A stretch of DNA of 64,000 nucleotides. Origin: a virus. A model generated the notes under the pieces. That model ran no database searches. It was not told the DNA's origin and saw only the letters and a program-made list of their open reading frames with translations. Below, piece after piece: positions 22,412 through 30,666 of this stretch. The DNA lies in the IMG/VR virus record IMGVR_UViG_3300031551_000001, positions 1 through 64,000 of that record. One strand, given 5' to 3'. Made by a program: the position numbers and the translations under genes. The number at the start of each line of letters is the position of its first letter. Positions within the stretch are counted from its first letter, which is position 1.

Positions 22412-22971
22412 ATCCCGTAGCTACATTGATGAGTATGAAAGTCATGTATCCCTTGTCCTGCCTCATAATATTGAACACAATCTCCGAAATGTCCTATAAA
22501 GAAGCCCATAGTAAATTCATGGTGATGAGCTTTATCTTTTCCGGCTTCTATTGGTTCAAAGAAACGAATTATTTTAGAAGCTTTTTTTGCCTTGTCAATA
22601 ATGATGTTAGGGTCTAACACGTGTTGAAGAACGTTCATTAACCACACCTCATCTACTTTAGGAAAGTCTATTTCTTCTGCTGGTTTTGTTAATAGAGTGA
22701 ATCCGGCTTTATCACATGTGTTTCGTAGTAATGATGATGGCATGGGTTCTATTATGTAGCAGTTACCGTGGTTATGACAGTAATCTAAGGCAGAAAAATC
22801 TGCTGGTCCTATCTCTATTATGTCCTTCTCCTGCAGGTCTGGATTTATTTGTAGGTAGTGGAAGTAGTTTCTGTAAGAATTTTTGTAGTGTTTTCTTCCT
22901 TCTATCTCGTCAAAGATATGATGTCTACGTTCCTCTATTTGTCCTAATTCCCATTTACTTCTTTCTATCAT
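22399..22971 (-). CDS. SAM-dependent methyltransferase, 190 aa
   Basis: Start chosen at MIERSKWELGQIEERRHH (22971), because its ATG overlaps the upstream stop as ATGA; an ATG at 22983 is possible. IIEIGPADFSAL is the SAM motif I, and WLMNVLQHVLDP, the motif IV/V region, is typical of class I small-molecule methyltransferases. Context argues for methylation of a sugar or glycan chain end. Between other glycan genes. Confidence 0.75.
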   Translation of the reverse strand: MIERSKWELGQIEERRHHIFDEIEGRKHYKNSYRNYFHYLQINPDLQEKDIIEIGPADFSALDYCHNHGNCYIIEPMPSSLLRNTCDKAGFTLLTKPAEEIDFPKVDEVWLMNVLQHVLDPNIIIDKAKKASKIIRFFEPIEAGKDKAHHHEFTMGFFIGHFGDCVQYYEAGQGIHDFHTHQCSYGIWTK

Positions 22972-23060
22972 TTTATTTCCCATTTATGATAAGCGTGTTC
23001 TTTTATTTGCCCTTCCTCCCATTGGCTTATGGGGACATCCTTAAATTCATTTTGTTTCAT
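22968..23060 (-). CDS. Micro-protein, 30 aa, coupled between two genes
   Basis: From ATG at 23060 (MKQNEFKDVPISQWEEGQI) to TGA at 22968. ATGA overlaps exist at both its start and its stop, a strong sign of translation. Its segment SQWEEGQIKEHAYHKWE resembles SKWELGQIEERRHHIFDE at the start of the next gene, suggesting a duplicated N-terminus. Confidence 0.55.
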   Translation of the reverse strand: MKQNEFKDVPISQWEEGQIKEHAYHKWEIK

Positions 23061-23674
23061 TTCTTTCTTTTTCTTAGCCATTTTGCAAGTGGATATGCGG
23101 GGTTGCAATCTGCATGATTATAATTATCACTAAAATATTCAGCAAACTCAATCATGTCCTTTTTATTAAATTGAGGTTTATTCTCTTTTATATATTGTTC
23201 AGCTTTTTCTTTTGATGAGAATATTTTATAATTATTAGAATAACGTGGCAATCTTGAAAAAAATACACTTTGCATTATATCATTATCAATATTATTTGTA
23301 TCTAAACAATAGAAAACTTGTCCATCACAAAGTTCTTTACCATCTTCTGTCTTTAAAGTTGGTTGTTTTTCTATTAATCTCGGGCCATAATCATTACCGC
23401 CGACTAACATGAAATTAATCGATTTAGTAAAATCTTTCCATTCCTTTTCTTCTAATTCGAATTTATCCTCTTCTATCTTTTCAAACCATGATGGATGTTG
23501 GTTTAATAATAATTTTATTTTGAATTTATCATCTTCCAATATACAATATCTTCTATATTTTTTATCTATAAATGGATTGTCAATTACTATATCTAAATTA
23601 TCTTTAAAGGTAATTATTGCAAATTCTTGTATACCATACCAATCAAGATTATCTGTGATTACTTTATATTTCAT
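23057..23674 (-). CDS. Hypothetical protein, 205 aa
   Basis: N-terminal MKYKVITDNLDWYGIQEF, then an alternating beta region (YCILEDDKFKIKLLLNQHPS) and a helical tail ending KWLRKRKK. The tail style, with aromatic and charged residues before a basic end, recurs in phage accessory proteins. No catalytic motif. Coupled to the micro-protein. Confidence 0.7.
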   Translation of the reverse strand: MKYKVITDNLDWYGIQEFAIITFKDNLDIVIDNPFIDKKYRRYCILEDDKFKIKLLLNQHPSWFEKIEEDKFELEEKEWKDFTKSINFMLVGGNDYGPRLIEKQPTLKTEDGKELCDGQVFYCLDTNNIDNDIMQSVFFSRLPRYSNNYKIFSSKEKAEQYIKENKPQFNKKDMIEFAEYFSDNYNHADCNPAYPLAKWLRKRKK

Positions 23675-23999
23675 TGTTTATTATTTTTAATAAAAAAGAC
23701 AAATTATTTTTATAAAGATATTTAATTCGTTGTTCTCTTTTTTCTAATTCTTCTTCTGAAATTTGTTTTTCTCTTCCATCGAGATAATCATATCCATTAT
23801 AATAATTGTATAAACCATAATCATTACAAACACTACCATTCCTAATTTTAAAATGCCCAATAATTTGTCCTTCTTTATATTTTAGTGGATGTTCTAATTT
23901 GTAATTTAATTCTTTTAACTTTTCATTTTCATTTTCTAATTTTGCGTTTTTTTCATGAAGACGATCAATAAGCCTTGTTTCTTCTGTTGCTTTTTTCAT
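23664..23999 (-). CDS. Hypothetical coiled-coil protein, 111 aa
   Basis: N-terminal coiled coil (LIDRLHEKNAKLENENEKL), then a small beta domain with GQIIGHFKIRNGS and a charged C-terminal helix. Probably a dimer. Start overlaps the DUF5672-like gene end by 35 nt. Unknown role. Confidence 0.7.
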   Translation of the reverse strand: MKKATEETRLIDRLHEKNAKLENENEKLKELNYKLEHPLKYKEGQIIGHFKIRNGSVCNDYGLYNYYNGYDYLDGREKQISEEELEKREQRIKYLYKNNLSFLLKIINNEI

Positions 24000-24699
24000 T
24001 ATTTTTAAGATTTAATATTTCGTTTCCGTTTATAAAGTTGCAATGATGAAATCCAAAATGTTTATTCACGTCAAAATAGAAGGGTTCTCTGTAATCATCC
24101 CCAAATTCACTACATCTGTTTTCGTAAGAAAATCTGTATGCGAGGTCTAATGGTGGAAATTTTATTTGATATTCCATACATTTTTCATAATTTATTGCCG
24201 TCAGAAAGATGTCTTCCCCCAAATACCCACATGTAATGAATTGATTGGAATATTCAAGGAACTTTCTACTTCTCAGAGAAAACCCCCCGTTGCCTATTCT
24301 GTTTTTAGAAATTGCTTTTCGTATAATATCTCGTTTATCTGGTGACTGATCTTGTATCCACTCTTCATCATCCGGCCAAGGGGCTCCAATATAATCATAC
24401 TTCAAAAACTCATCTGTCCACATATCTGGGTTCACAACATATCCATCTGACTGGATGACAAGCACATAATCATTATCTATATACTCTATTAAGTTAAGCA
24501 TAAAATTGTTGTACATCAGGACAGAGGAGAGGTGCGGAATCGCTATCTTTTCCACCCCCTCATATACTCTGTCTGTGCTTGATAAAAGAACAATCCTCCC
24601 AAAATTTATATCTTTTGATGAATATCTGAGTGCTGCTACAGCATCATCTGGACAATCGCAATTTACAGCTACAAGGGCTATTTTATCTTCCCTTTTCAT
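23965..24699 (-). CDS. DUF5672-like probable glycosyltransferase, 244 aa
   Basis: Start placed at MKREDKIALVAVNCDC (24699), the first ATG after the overlap with the phosphatase gene. VLVIQSDGYVV (DxD-like SDG), YDYIGAPWP, RIGNGGFSLRSR and FGFHHCNF fit the DUF5672 family, found in glycan loci and thought to be a GT-A enzyme. Likely sugar transfer to a surface glycan. Length normal for the family. Confidence 0.75.
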   Translation of the reverse strand: MKREDKIALVAVNCDCPDDAVAALRYSSKDINFGRIVLLSSTDRVYEGVEKIAIPHLSSVLMYNNFMLNLIEYIDNDYVLVIQSDGYVVNPDMWTDEFLKYDYIGAPWPDDEEWIQDQSPDKRDIIRKAISKNRIGNGGFSLRSRKFLEYSNQFITCGYLGEDIFLTAINYEKCMEYQIKFPPLDLAYRFSYENRCSEFGDDYREPFYFDVNKHFGFHHCNFINGNEILNLKNNEKSNRRNKAY

Positions 24700-25378
24700 C
24701 TGGGTACAAATTTTTAACCAAATCACTTTGCCAAAATTCTTTAGTATCTATATTTATTAAGGTTAATTTCCCTTCCCATCCAGCACCTTGATCAATATTC
24801 CATAAATTACGAATATGTACAGGACTTAAATCACTTTTAGTTCTTGATGTTGTTGTGTGACCAATATAAATTTCATCATAATCTTTTACCTCAAAAATAG
24901 GAGAAAATAGATAAGACCAAAATAAATCTCTGTCCCATGTTAAATCATATATAGATTGCTTAGAAATATCCTTCACTAAAGAAAAACCTCCATGAACAAA
25001 CAATTTATTATCTTTTGTTATATAATAAGGTTTCGCATTCTCAAGAAATTTCTCATGTTTTTGTTCATAATTTGAATCTTGTACTCTATAATAAGCATTT
25101 AAAGTGGCTTCTCCTCCTTGGGACGTCCATATTCTTGGTTTATTATAAGTTTTGAAATAATCCAGCAACCACCGATCATGATTTCCTAAAATATAAATTA
25201 GATTTTTAAACTTCATAAGTTCTTCAAAACATTCAGGAACTTGGCTCCATCCATCAGCTACATCCCCCAAGCTTATTAATAAATCATTATCGTAATCTAT
25301 CCCTGATTTTTCAATAACCTGCATTAGCGCTTTATATGCACCATGAATATCTCCCAAACAAAATCTTTTTATTTCCAT
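24683..25378 (-). CDS. Calcineurin-like metallophosphatase, 231 aa
   Basis: GDIHGAYKAL (residues 9-18), GDVADGWSQ and GNHDRW are the three metal-ligand blocks of the PPP/metallophosphoesterase family, and a later GHTTTSR supplies the final His. Resembles phage lambda-type Ser/Thr phosphatases. Substrate could be a protein or a sugar phosphate; location inside a glycan island favours the latter, weakly. Confidence 0.9.
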   Translation of the reverse strand: MEIKRFCLGDIHGAYKALMQVIEKSGIDYDNDLLISLGDVADGWSQVPECFEELMKFKNLIYILGNHDRWLLDYFKTYNKPRIWTSQGGEATLNAYYRVQDSNYEQKHEKFLENAKPYYITKDNKLFVHGGFSLVKDISKQSIYDLTWDRDLFWSYLFSPIFEVKDYDEIYIGHTTTSRTKSDLSPVHIRNLWNIDQGAGWEGKLTLINIDTKEFWQSDLVKNLYPDEKGR

Positions 25379-26355
25379 ATTGTAGGTAAATTTTTATATA
25401 CCTCTATGTTCGTAAATTCTTTCGATTCTTCAATTTCCTGAGTATTTGCCCATTCAACCATTTTGTTAATTCCGTCCCATATCTGTGTTTTATTTATAGA
25501 AGGAAAATGCTTCTTGATCTTATCAATAGAACAATATGCATTATGCACTTCATTTCTTGCTTTAACATGCATTATTTGTTGATGAGACCCCATAGCACGC
25601 TTTACCATTTCTGCTATATCGTTTACAGAATATGTCTTTTCTGCTCCTATGTTAAAAGTTTTATTATACATTTCAGGTTTAAAAGCAGATTGAGCTATTT
25701 TAGGGGCTATGTCCCCTATAAATGAAAATGCTCTTGTCTGAGTGCCGTCTCCGAACACGGTCAATGGCTTATCAGAAAGAATTTGATTAATAAAAATACC
25801 AAGAACATTTCTATATTTATCGTTGAGTCGTTGTCTTGGCCCGTAAATATTGTATGGGCGAAAGATAATGTAATCAAGACCAAACATTTTATTGGCTGCT
25901 ATTATATCAAGTTCTGTGGCATATTTAGCTATACCGTATGGGTCTATGGGTTGTGGTTGTGTTTCTTCTGTAAACGGTGGTTCTGCATCTCCATAACAAG
26001 CTATTGAACTAAAAAAGATAAGTTTTGCTTCATGTTTTATGCATTCATTGATAATATTCATAGAACCTACTACATTGTTGGTATAATTGAAATTGCGTAT
26101 AAAATGAGAGAGCCCTTCGGCAGCATAAGCAGCCAAATGAAATACATATTCGAATTTATAGTCTACGAACATCCAGCTCATTTGCCTTTTGTCATTGACT
26201 GTCATCTGGTAAAAATGAGACTTCCTGTTTATATTGTTCGTGCTTCCCCCGCTTAAATTATCCACGACATAAACATCATGTTTGAGATTTATGAGTTCGT
26301 CAACTATATGAGAACCAATAAACCCTAAACCTCCGGTTACAAGTATATTACTCAT
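25369..26355 (-). CDS. NAD-dependent sugar epimerase/dehydratase (extended SDR)
   Basis: 328 aa. Rossmann motif GGLGFIGSH (8-16), DNLSGG, catalytic Ser in SSIACYGD and the Y140xxxK144 pair in DPYGIAKYATE. Matches the UDP-glucose/UDP-GlcNAc 4-epimerase group in length and sequence. Likely makes or interconverts a nucleotide-sugar donor used by the transferases in this island. Overlaps the phosphatase by 10 nt. Confidence 0.9.
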   Translation of the reverse strand: MSNILVTGGLGFIGSHIVDELINLKHDVYVVDNLSGGSTNNINRKSHFYQMTVNDKRQMSWMFVDYKFEYVFHLAAYAAEGLSHFIRNFNYTNNVVGSMNIINECIKHEAKLIFFSSIACYGDAEPPFTEETQPQPIDPYGIAKYATELDIIAANKMFGLDYIIFRPYNIYGPRQRLNDKYRNVLGIFINQILSDKPLTVFGDGTQTRAFSFIGDIAPKIAQSAFKPEMYNKTFNIGAEKTYSVNDIAEMVKRAMGSHQQIMHVKARNEVHNAYCSIDKIKKHFPSINKTQIWDGINKMVEWANTQEIEESKEFTNIEVYKNLPTIWK

Positions 26356-26362
26356 TTTCTAA

Positions 26363-26548
26363 TTATTTTAGGTTTATAAACCAAGAATAATTTATCACAA
26401 TAAACACACCTAGAATAAATACAACCACTCCACACATCCATTTCCCATGTAAGTTTTGGTTTGTGAAAACCAAATAAACATTTAATCTTTCTAAACATTT
26501 TGGTTTTAAATCATCAATACCACTATCAATATTTTTTAATGTCTTCAT
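26363..26548 (-). CDS. Small membrane-anchored protein, 61 aa
   Basis: Start at MKTLKNIDSGIDDLKPKC (26548). One hydrophobic helix near the C-terminus (CGVVVFILGVFIVINYSWF). Overlaps the upstream small gene by 23 nt. Unknown function. Confidence 0.55.
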   Translation of the reverse strand: MKTLKNIDSGIDDLKPKCLERLNVYLVFTNQNLHGKWMCGVVVFILGVFIVINYSWFINLK

Positions 26549-26684
26549 GAATAGTTTCATCTATGCTCTCTAAATATTCATCATATAAACCCTCACTTAA
26601 ACCTTCGCTAAAAAGAGCAAAACCAACATCCAAAATATTCAATACCCGATCTTTATTGAGATGTTTTTCGGTGAACTGCTTCAT
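26526..26684 (-). CDS. Small acidic protein, 52 aa
   Basis: Start at MKQFTEKHLNKDRVLNIL (26684), after the YopX-like stop; an in-frame ATG at 26708 is alternative. Helical, acidic tail (YLESIDETIHEDI). Unknown. Confidence 0.5.
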   Translation of the reverse strand: MKQFTEKHLNKDRVLNILDVGFALFSEGLSEGLYDEYLESIDETIHEDIKKY

Positions 26685-26694
26685 TATATAGTAG

Positions 26695-27108
26695 CTATTC
26701 CAATGCATTTTTTCTTAATAATTCTAAATTTTCGTAAATATTTCCAATTATTTCAATATCTTTAATCGAATATAATTCTGTAAAATTAAATTCATTTCCA
26801 TATAACGTATCGTTAGGTTTTCCCCTAAATGCCCCATTTTTGAAAATAATACTCCATACAGAATTTACCATTTTAGAAGCGTCATTCTGAACAATATCAC
26901 CTTCATAAATCTCTTTGCCTTGACGATCATGTAATCCAGTAAATTGCATTAAAATTGCATGTTTATTAGTAGGATAATTTTTATTTGGAGTTTCTTTTAT
27001 TGGCCATATTCTTAAAAAAGACTCATCTGGCATTTGCATAATAGTTTGTACAAATACCATTCTTTTTTCATTTATTAGCCATGCCCTGAATTTAATTTCT
27101 CTATTCAT
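26695..27108 (-). CDS. YopX-family protein, 137 aa
   Basis: REIKFRAWLINEKRMVFV at the start and QFTGLHDRQGKEIYEGDIV in the middle are the family signatures, followed by a beta region and GNIYENLELL. YopX proteins are frequent in phages and integrative elements of Gram-positives and Bacteroidota; function not established. Position between glycan genes probably has no meaning. Confidence 0.9.
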   Translation of the reverse strand: MNREIKFRAWLINEKRMVFVQTIMQMPDESFLRIWPIKETPNKNYPTNKHAILMQFTGLHDRQGKEIYEGDIVQNDASKMVNSVWSIIFKNGAFRGKPNDTLYGNEFNFTELYSIKDIEIIGNIYENLELLRKNALE

Positions 27109-27907
27109 ATCTTGATTTTTTTTTAAAGTTTTTCACAATCCATGTTTTTAAAGGATAATCAGGCTTGCCCCAATACAAACCTGTATCGTTAAAATTCAAC
27201 CATGTTTTCCCGGCTATAGCAACCTCTATATCCTTATAGGTGTCCTGTTTAAAACACGTGGTTCTGTTCTCATAAAAACCCTCGAACCCAACTTTATAAT
27301 CATTCTCCTCCACCAATGGTTTTCCTGAATACTCATCAGGATAAAGATTAAAATATAGTGTGGCAAGAGAATATGGCCGTGCCTGTTCCCAAAACTTATA
27401 TTCATTGAACATTTGTTTCAATAAGTCTTTCTTATAAATTAAAGGGAGATGATGTTCAAAGCTGTATTTTGCTTTATGGAGAATATATGCTTGGTTAGTG
27501 GTTTTCCCATTATGAGAAGACTGGTTTACTTTAAATAGTTTATTTGTATAGTGTAGCCAAGGTACGTTCTTTATCCCCGTTTTATCTATTTGTTTAAGAA
27601 GAATAATATCATCATATATATAACAAAACTCTTTTGGGCATTGTTCTGAATTGACGTATGTATAAACCTTATTCAAAACATCAAAATAATTTTCAAACGG
27701 CCTGTGTCCGTTGTTGATTTTTAATAACCTTTCAGGATAAAATCTTTCTATTTGTTCTGAATATCCTTTGTACCATTCAGGGGTAGTGGTTGAATAAAGA
27801 ACTACATCAAATTCATCCATAAAATTAGCCTGTAAGGATCTGAGCATATATTTAAGCTCATTATTCCCCCACAGACTATTAATTCCTAATGGAACAAAAA
27901 ATATCAT
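27101..27907 (-). CDS. Stealth-like / GT-A glycosyltransferase candidate, 268 aa
   Basis: Start at ATG 27907 (MIFFVPLGINSLWGNN), which overlaps the upstream stop as ATGA. FCYIYDDIILLKQI provides a DD metal site like Stealth CR2, and FEHHLPLIYKKDLLKQM resembles the later conserved block. Stealth proteins are phosphotransferases of capsule synthesis. Function assigned by motif and by its glycan neighbours; alternative GT-A families cannot be excluded. Confidence 0.6.
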   Translation of the reverse strand: MIFFVPLGINSLWGNNELKYMLRSLQANFMDEFDVVLYSTTTPEWYKGYSEQIERFYPERLLKINNGHRPFENYFDVLNKVYTYVNSEQCPKEFCYIYDDIILLKQIDKTGIKNVPWLHYTNKLFKVNQSSHNGKTTNQAYILHKAKYSFEHHLPLIYKKDLLKQMFNEYKFWEQARPYSLATLYFNLYPDEYSGKPLVEENDYKVGFEGFYENRTTCFKQDTYKDIEVAIAGKTWLNFNDTGLYWGKPDYPLKTWIVKNFKKKSRYE

Positions 27908-28122
27908 ATCAAATTGAATATAACTATTATAAGCATCCCACAAAGTCCAACTCCAAAAACTAATATTGTTTCTATGATTACGATTATTTTAAAAATATCG
28001 CATCCTTTTAAGTAATAAGATTTGTCATTAAAAATCTGATCAAATACGAACATTTTTAGAAATCCTGTGCCAATCAGAGATATAAGTGACACGATTAAAA
28101 TAAGTTTGAATATTTCGAACAT
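27904..28122 (-). CDS. Small membrane protein, 72 aa
   Basis: Two predicted membrane helices (about residues 5-25 and 45-68) with a short Lys/Tyr loop. ATGA overlap with the downstream gene supports translation. No family recognised. Confidence 0.65.
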   Translation of the reverse strand: MFEIFKLILIVSLISLIGTGFLKMFVFDQIFNDKSYYLKGCDIFKIIVIIETILVFGVGLCGMLIIVIFNLI

Positions 28123-28154
28123 AGCTTTAAAATTTAAGGTTCCAAAGTTAATAA

Positions 28155-28313
28155 TTACTCCATCATTGCCTTTCCCAATGACAAGAGTGTAAACATAAAA
28201 GAATTGTACTCCAAACTACCAACAATTATCACACACGGTATATATAGCGGTAAATACAGAGTATACACTAAAAGTATAATGATAAAACCTATAAATCTAA
28301 TAATTAAATTCAT
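28155..28313 (-). CDS. Small membrane protein, 52 aa
   Basis: From ATG at 28313 (MNLIIRFIGFIIILLVYTLY) to TAA at 28155. Strongly hydrophobic N-terminal 35 residues, one or two spans. A perfect palindrome lies 20 nt upstream of its start. Unknown. Confidence 0.5.
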   Translation of the reverse strand: MNLIIRFIGFIIILLVYTLYLPLYIPCVIIVGSLEYNSFMFTLLSLGKAMME

Positions 28314-28332
28314 TATTATTAGTATCATTGTT

Positions 28333-28349
28333 GTCAGGTTTAACCTGAC
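28333..28349. promoter_or_regulatory. Palindrome GTCAGGTT-AACCTGAC
   Basis: Perfect 8-bp arms with a single-base centre, between the HD gene (minus, ends 28387) and the 28155-28313 gene. No T-run follows on either strand, so an operator is more likely than a terminator. Confidence 0.4.
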
Positions 28350-28386
28350 TTATTTACTATGATAAATAAATATATTTCTACACAAT

Positions 28387-28944
28387 CTAAATAGCGTTGG
28401 TAATTTGTTTTGTCGTTGGAGTCCACATGTCTTGTTTCCCACCTTTATGTTCATCTACCCATTTTTTCAGATAATTACAAACACCATTAAACCAATCTAC
28501 CTGAGATTTAGTAGTTACTTTCATTGAAGCATATTTACCTGCTCTAGCATCTTTCATGTATTCTTTAATTTCCCCGGTAAGTCTTACTCTTGGAAGATAT
28601 AACCAATAAGGCTCTAAACATATAGATAATTTATCTGCTGCACAAAGTTTAGAGGGATTAACATTGTCTTTTTTTGCATAAAATCTTGAGTGATATTTAG
28701 ACAAATTAGCCCATCTTTCCCCAAATACAGACATAATTTTCGCACCAAATTCCACGTGAGATTCTCCTTCTTCTCCATCCATATTTGGCTTACCAACATA
28801 ACCCAAATCATGCACAAAAAACAATAGCCATAATCTTGGATCAAAAGGAAATCCATAGAGTTTCCACCAAGCTATAAACACAAACACAGGATGAATAAAA
28901 AAACAATGAGCACCAAACAACACTGATTTAGTTCCTACTTTCAT
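28387..28944 (-). CDS. HD-domain phosphohydrolase-like protein, 185 aa
   Basis: H18, the H45-D46 pair in FFVHDLGYVG, H63/H85 and D104 in CAADKLSICL reproduce the HD superfamily metal site spacing. HD enzymes hydrolyse nucleotides or cyclic nucleotides; the substrate here is not deducible. Hydrophobic N-terminal third may contact membrane. Sits at the entry of a regulatory cluster with XRE, HU and DHH genes. Confidence 0.7.
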   Translation of the reverse strand: MKVGTKSVLFGAHCFFIHPVFVFIAWWKLYGFPFDPRLWLLFFVHDLGYVGKPNMDGEEGESHVEFGAKIMSVFGERWANLSKYHSRFYAKKDNVNPSKLCAADKLSICLEPYWLYLPRVRLTGEIKEYMKDARAGKYASMKVTTKSQVDWFNGVCNYLKKWVDEHKGGKQDMWTPTTKQITNAI

Positions 28945-29037
28945 AATTAATATTGTTAGTGTTAGATTTTAATTTATTGTTATTATCCCATGATAAATAA
29001 AGATGTTGAAGATATATTATGCGATTGATTGTTTCCA

Positions 29038-29304
29038 TTATATATAGTTTGTCAATAAATTAAGTATGTCGTGTATCATCTGTTCTTCCTCCCTGACCTC
29101 CGCTTTAATCATATAAAGATAAAATTTAACATAAGACACTTTAAGCCCTTTTGCTATAGACTCTACCATTTTAAGTGTTGGAATTCGGGTGTTCGTTTCA
29201 ATTAAGCACAGATAAGATTTCCCAATACCAGCTCTTCTCGCCAGTGTTTTTTGGCTAATTTTTTGTGCTCTTCTGAGGTCTCTTATAGCCGTTCCGATTT
29301 CCAT
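29038..29304 (-). CDS. XRE-family transcriptional regulator, 88 aa
   Basis: Helix-turn-helix at residues about 8-60: IRDLRRAQKISQKTLARRAG then GKSYLCLIETNTRIPTL, the classic Cro/CI pattern. Compact, without a peptidase or ligand domain, so a simple repressor or activator. Gene position near the strand switch region is consistent with phage gene control. Confidence 0.9.
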   Translation of the reverse strand: MEIGTAIRDLRRAQKISQKTLARRAGIGKSYLCLIETNTRIPTLKMVESIAKGLKVSYVKFYLYMIKAEVREEEQMIHDILNLLTNYI

Positions 29305-29355
29305 TTCCGTTTCTTAAAAGAACAGTTAGCTTATCAAAAGATATGTTTGGGATGC

Positions 29356-29586
29356 CTATAATACTTTAGAAGCTTCCACCGTAAAGTTATGCAGGACAAC
29401 AGACGGATCAATGTTCTGCCTGTTTAATTCCTGCAAATCATCCTCACTCCAACACCCAAGCTCAAATTTGGTGGCCGGAGGTCCGCCCTTAAAATATTCA
29501 GCGGGTAAAGGACGGCTTATTAAGTAAGCCTTTACTAAACAATCCCTTAATGTTCCTATGTCTATATGTTTCTTTTTTGCCTTCAT
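29356..29586 (-). CDS. Hypothetical protein, 76 aa
   Basis: Start at MKAKKKHIDIGTLRDCLVKA (29586) instead of the frame seven codons upstream. Has RPLPAEYFKGGPPATKFELG and a helical middle. No family recognised. Confidence 0.6.
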   Translation of the reverse strand: MKAKKKHIDIGTLRDCLVKAYLISRPLPAEYFKGGPPATKFELGCWSEDDLQELNRQNIDPSVVLHNFTVEASKVL

Positions 29587-29614
29587 GGGCAAAAGTGTTA
29601 GTAACAATGCAAAT

Positions 29615-29968
29615 TTAGTAATAATAATTTTGATTAAATGTTGTGTCTGGATAAAAAGAAATGGTATCTACCGCAATAATCTTCCACACAGAATCTGGCA
29701 TTACAAAAAGAGAATCATATAATTCATGAAAAGAAGTATCTACCTCAATACTATCAAGAATAACATTCTCTACATCATTTTCAAATGATGCTCTTTCAAT
29801 AAATGCCAAGGCATCATTTTTATTAGTAAATATTGCTTCGTGATTACATTCATTTATTGTATATGTATCATAATTCCATTTAATTATTCTATCAAATTCA
29901 TCGAGTTCACAAAACGGAATTCCTTGATGTGTTATAACTAAACACCACGTTACTATATATTTCCACAT
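29615..29968 (-). CDS. Hypothetical protein with hydrophobic N-terminus, 117 aa
   Basis: Start at MWKYIVTWCLVITHQG (29968), 2 nt after the HU gene stop. The first 16 residues are hydrophobic but not a clear signal peptide. Acidic body with two segments containing 'DSIEVDTSFHELYDSLF'. No family recognised. Confidence 0.65.
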   Translation of the reverse strand: MWKYIVTWCLVITHQGIPFCELDEFDRIIKWNYDTYTINECNHEAIFTNKNDALAFIERASFENDVENVILDSIEVDTSFHELYDSLFVMPDSVWKIIAVDTISFYPDTTFNQNYYY

Positions 29969-29969
29969 A

Positions 29970-30236
29970 TCAAACTCCTTTCTTCCCAAAATATGGTCTC
30001 CAAAAAGGCATGTCCCTGGGCGGTATCATTATGGTCTTTTTGTTTCTCATGTCGTGTGCCGGACGGGGGTTTCTGTGTTTTATAATAAATCTTCCGAATC
30101 TGGAAATATGTACTTCAATTTTATTCTCAAGATTCTTTTTGATCTCACCAAAGGTAACATTGACAATAAGGTCTACCGTTTCTTTGTCAACTCCGGTTTG
30201 TTTTGCTACGTTTTTTACTAATTTTAATGTGTTCAT
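29970..30236 (-). CDS. HU/IHF-family DNA-bending protein
   Basis: 88 aa. LVKNVAKQTGVDKETVDLIV, then FGRFIIKHRNPRPAHDM with the beta-arm 'RNP' contact motif seen in HU and IHF. Length and domain order are standard. It should bend DNA and compact or assist packaging, replication or recombination. IHF/HU proteins are a known component of crAss-like phage genomes. Confidence 0.9.
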   Translation of the reverse strand: MNTLKLVKNVAKQTGVDKETVDLIVNVTFGEIKKNLENKIEVHISRFGRFIIKHRNPRPAHDMRNKKTIMIPPRDMPFWRPYFGKKGV

Positions 30237-30246
30237 ATCGTTAATT

Positions 30247-30666
30247 TCATCTGATTAATACTCTTCCTATGTCGCCCCAAGGCCTATAATATTGATTGTT
30301 GAATATTCTACTTGTAAGTTCTCTTTTGAGGGATTGATTTCTTTTTTGAGATGGAAACTGAAAAAGAAAATCTTTTTCTATATTACTCACTTTCCTGTTA
30401 AAATCTTTTTCTGTGTCTGATAAATTTTTATATGTTTTTAACCCGTTTATAATAGCTGCGTGATCTCTCTTATTAAAAATACGAGCTATATTGATTTTTG
30501 AGACATTAAGGTGATTAAATAAATTATGCCAAATAACAAATCTTCCAATAGGGATATTCCCTTCCCTTGATTTTGAAAACAACTCATCCTTTGTTACATC
30601 AAAATCCTCGCACACACGATTAATTAACCACACCAGCCTTCTTTTATTTGCAAAAGATAAATTCAC
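30247..30666 (-). CDS. DnaA domain IV-like DNA-binding protein, 139 aa
   Basis: CEDFDVTKDELFSKSREGNI and FNKRDHAAIINGLKTYK (residues 65-81) are arranged as in the DnaA C-terminal domain, whose HTH motif 'RDHTTV' recognises DnaA boxes. No AAA domain is present. A lone DnaA-box binder could regulate or imitate host replication initiation. Followed directly by HU, suggesting joint action on DNA. Confidence 0.7.
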   Translation of the reverse strand: MNLSFANKRRLVWLINRVCEDFDVTKDELFSKSREGNIPIGRFVIWHNLFNHLNVSKINIARIFNKRDHAAIINGLKTYKNLSDTEKDFNRKVSNIEKDFLFQFPSQKRNQSLKRELTSRIFNNQYYRPWGDIGRVLIR

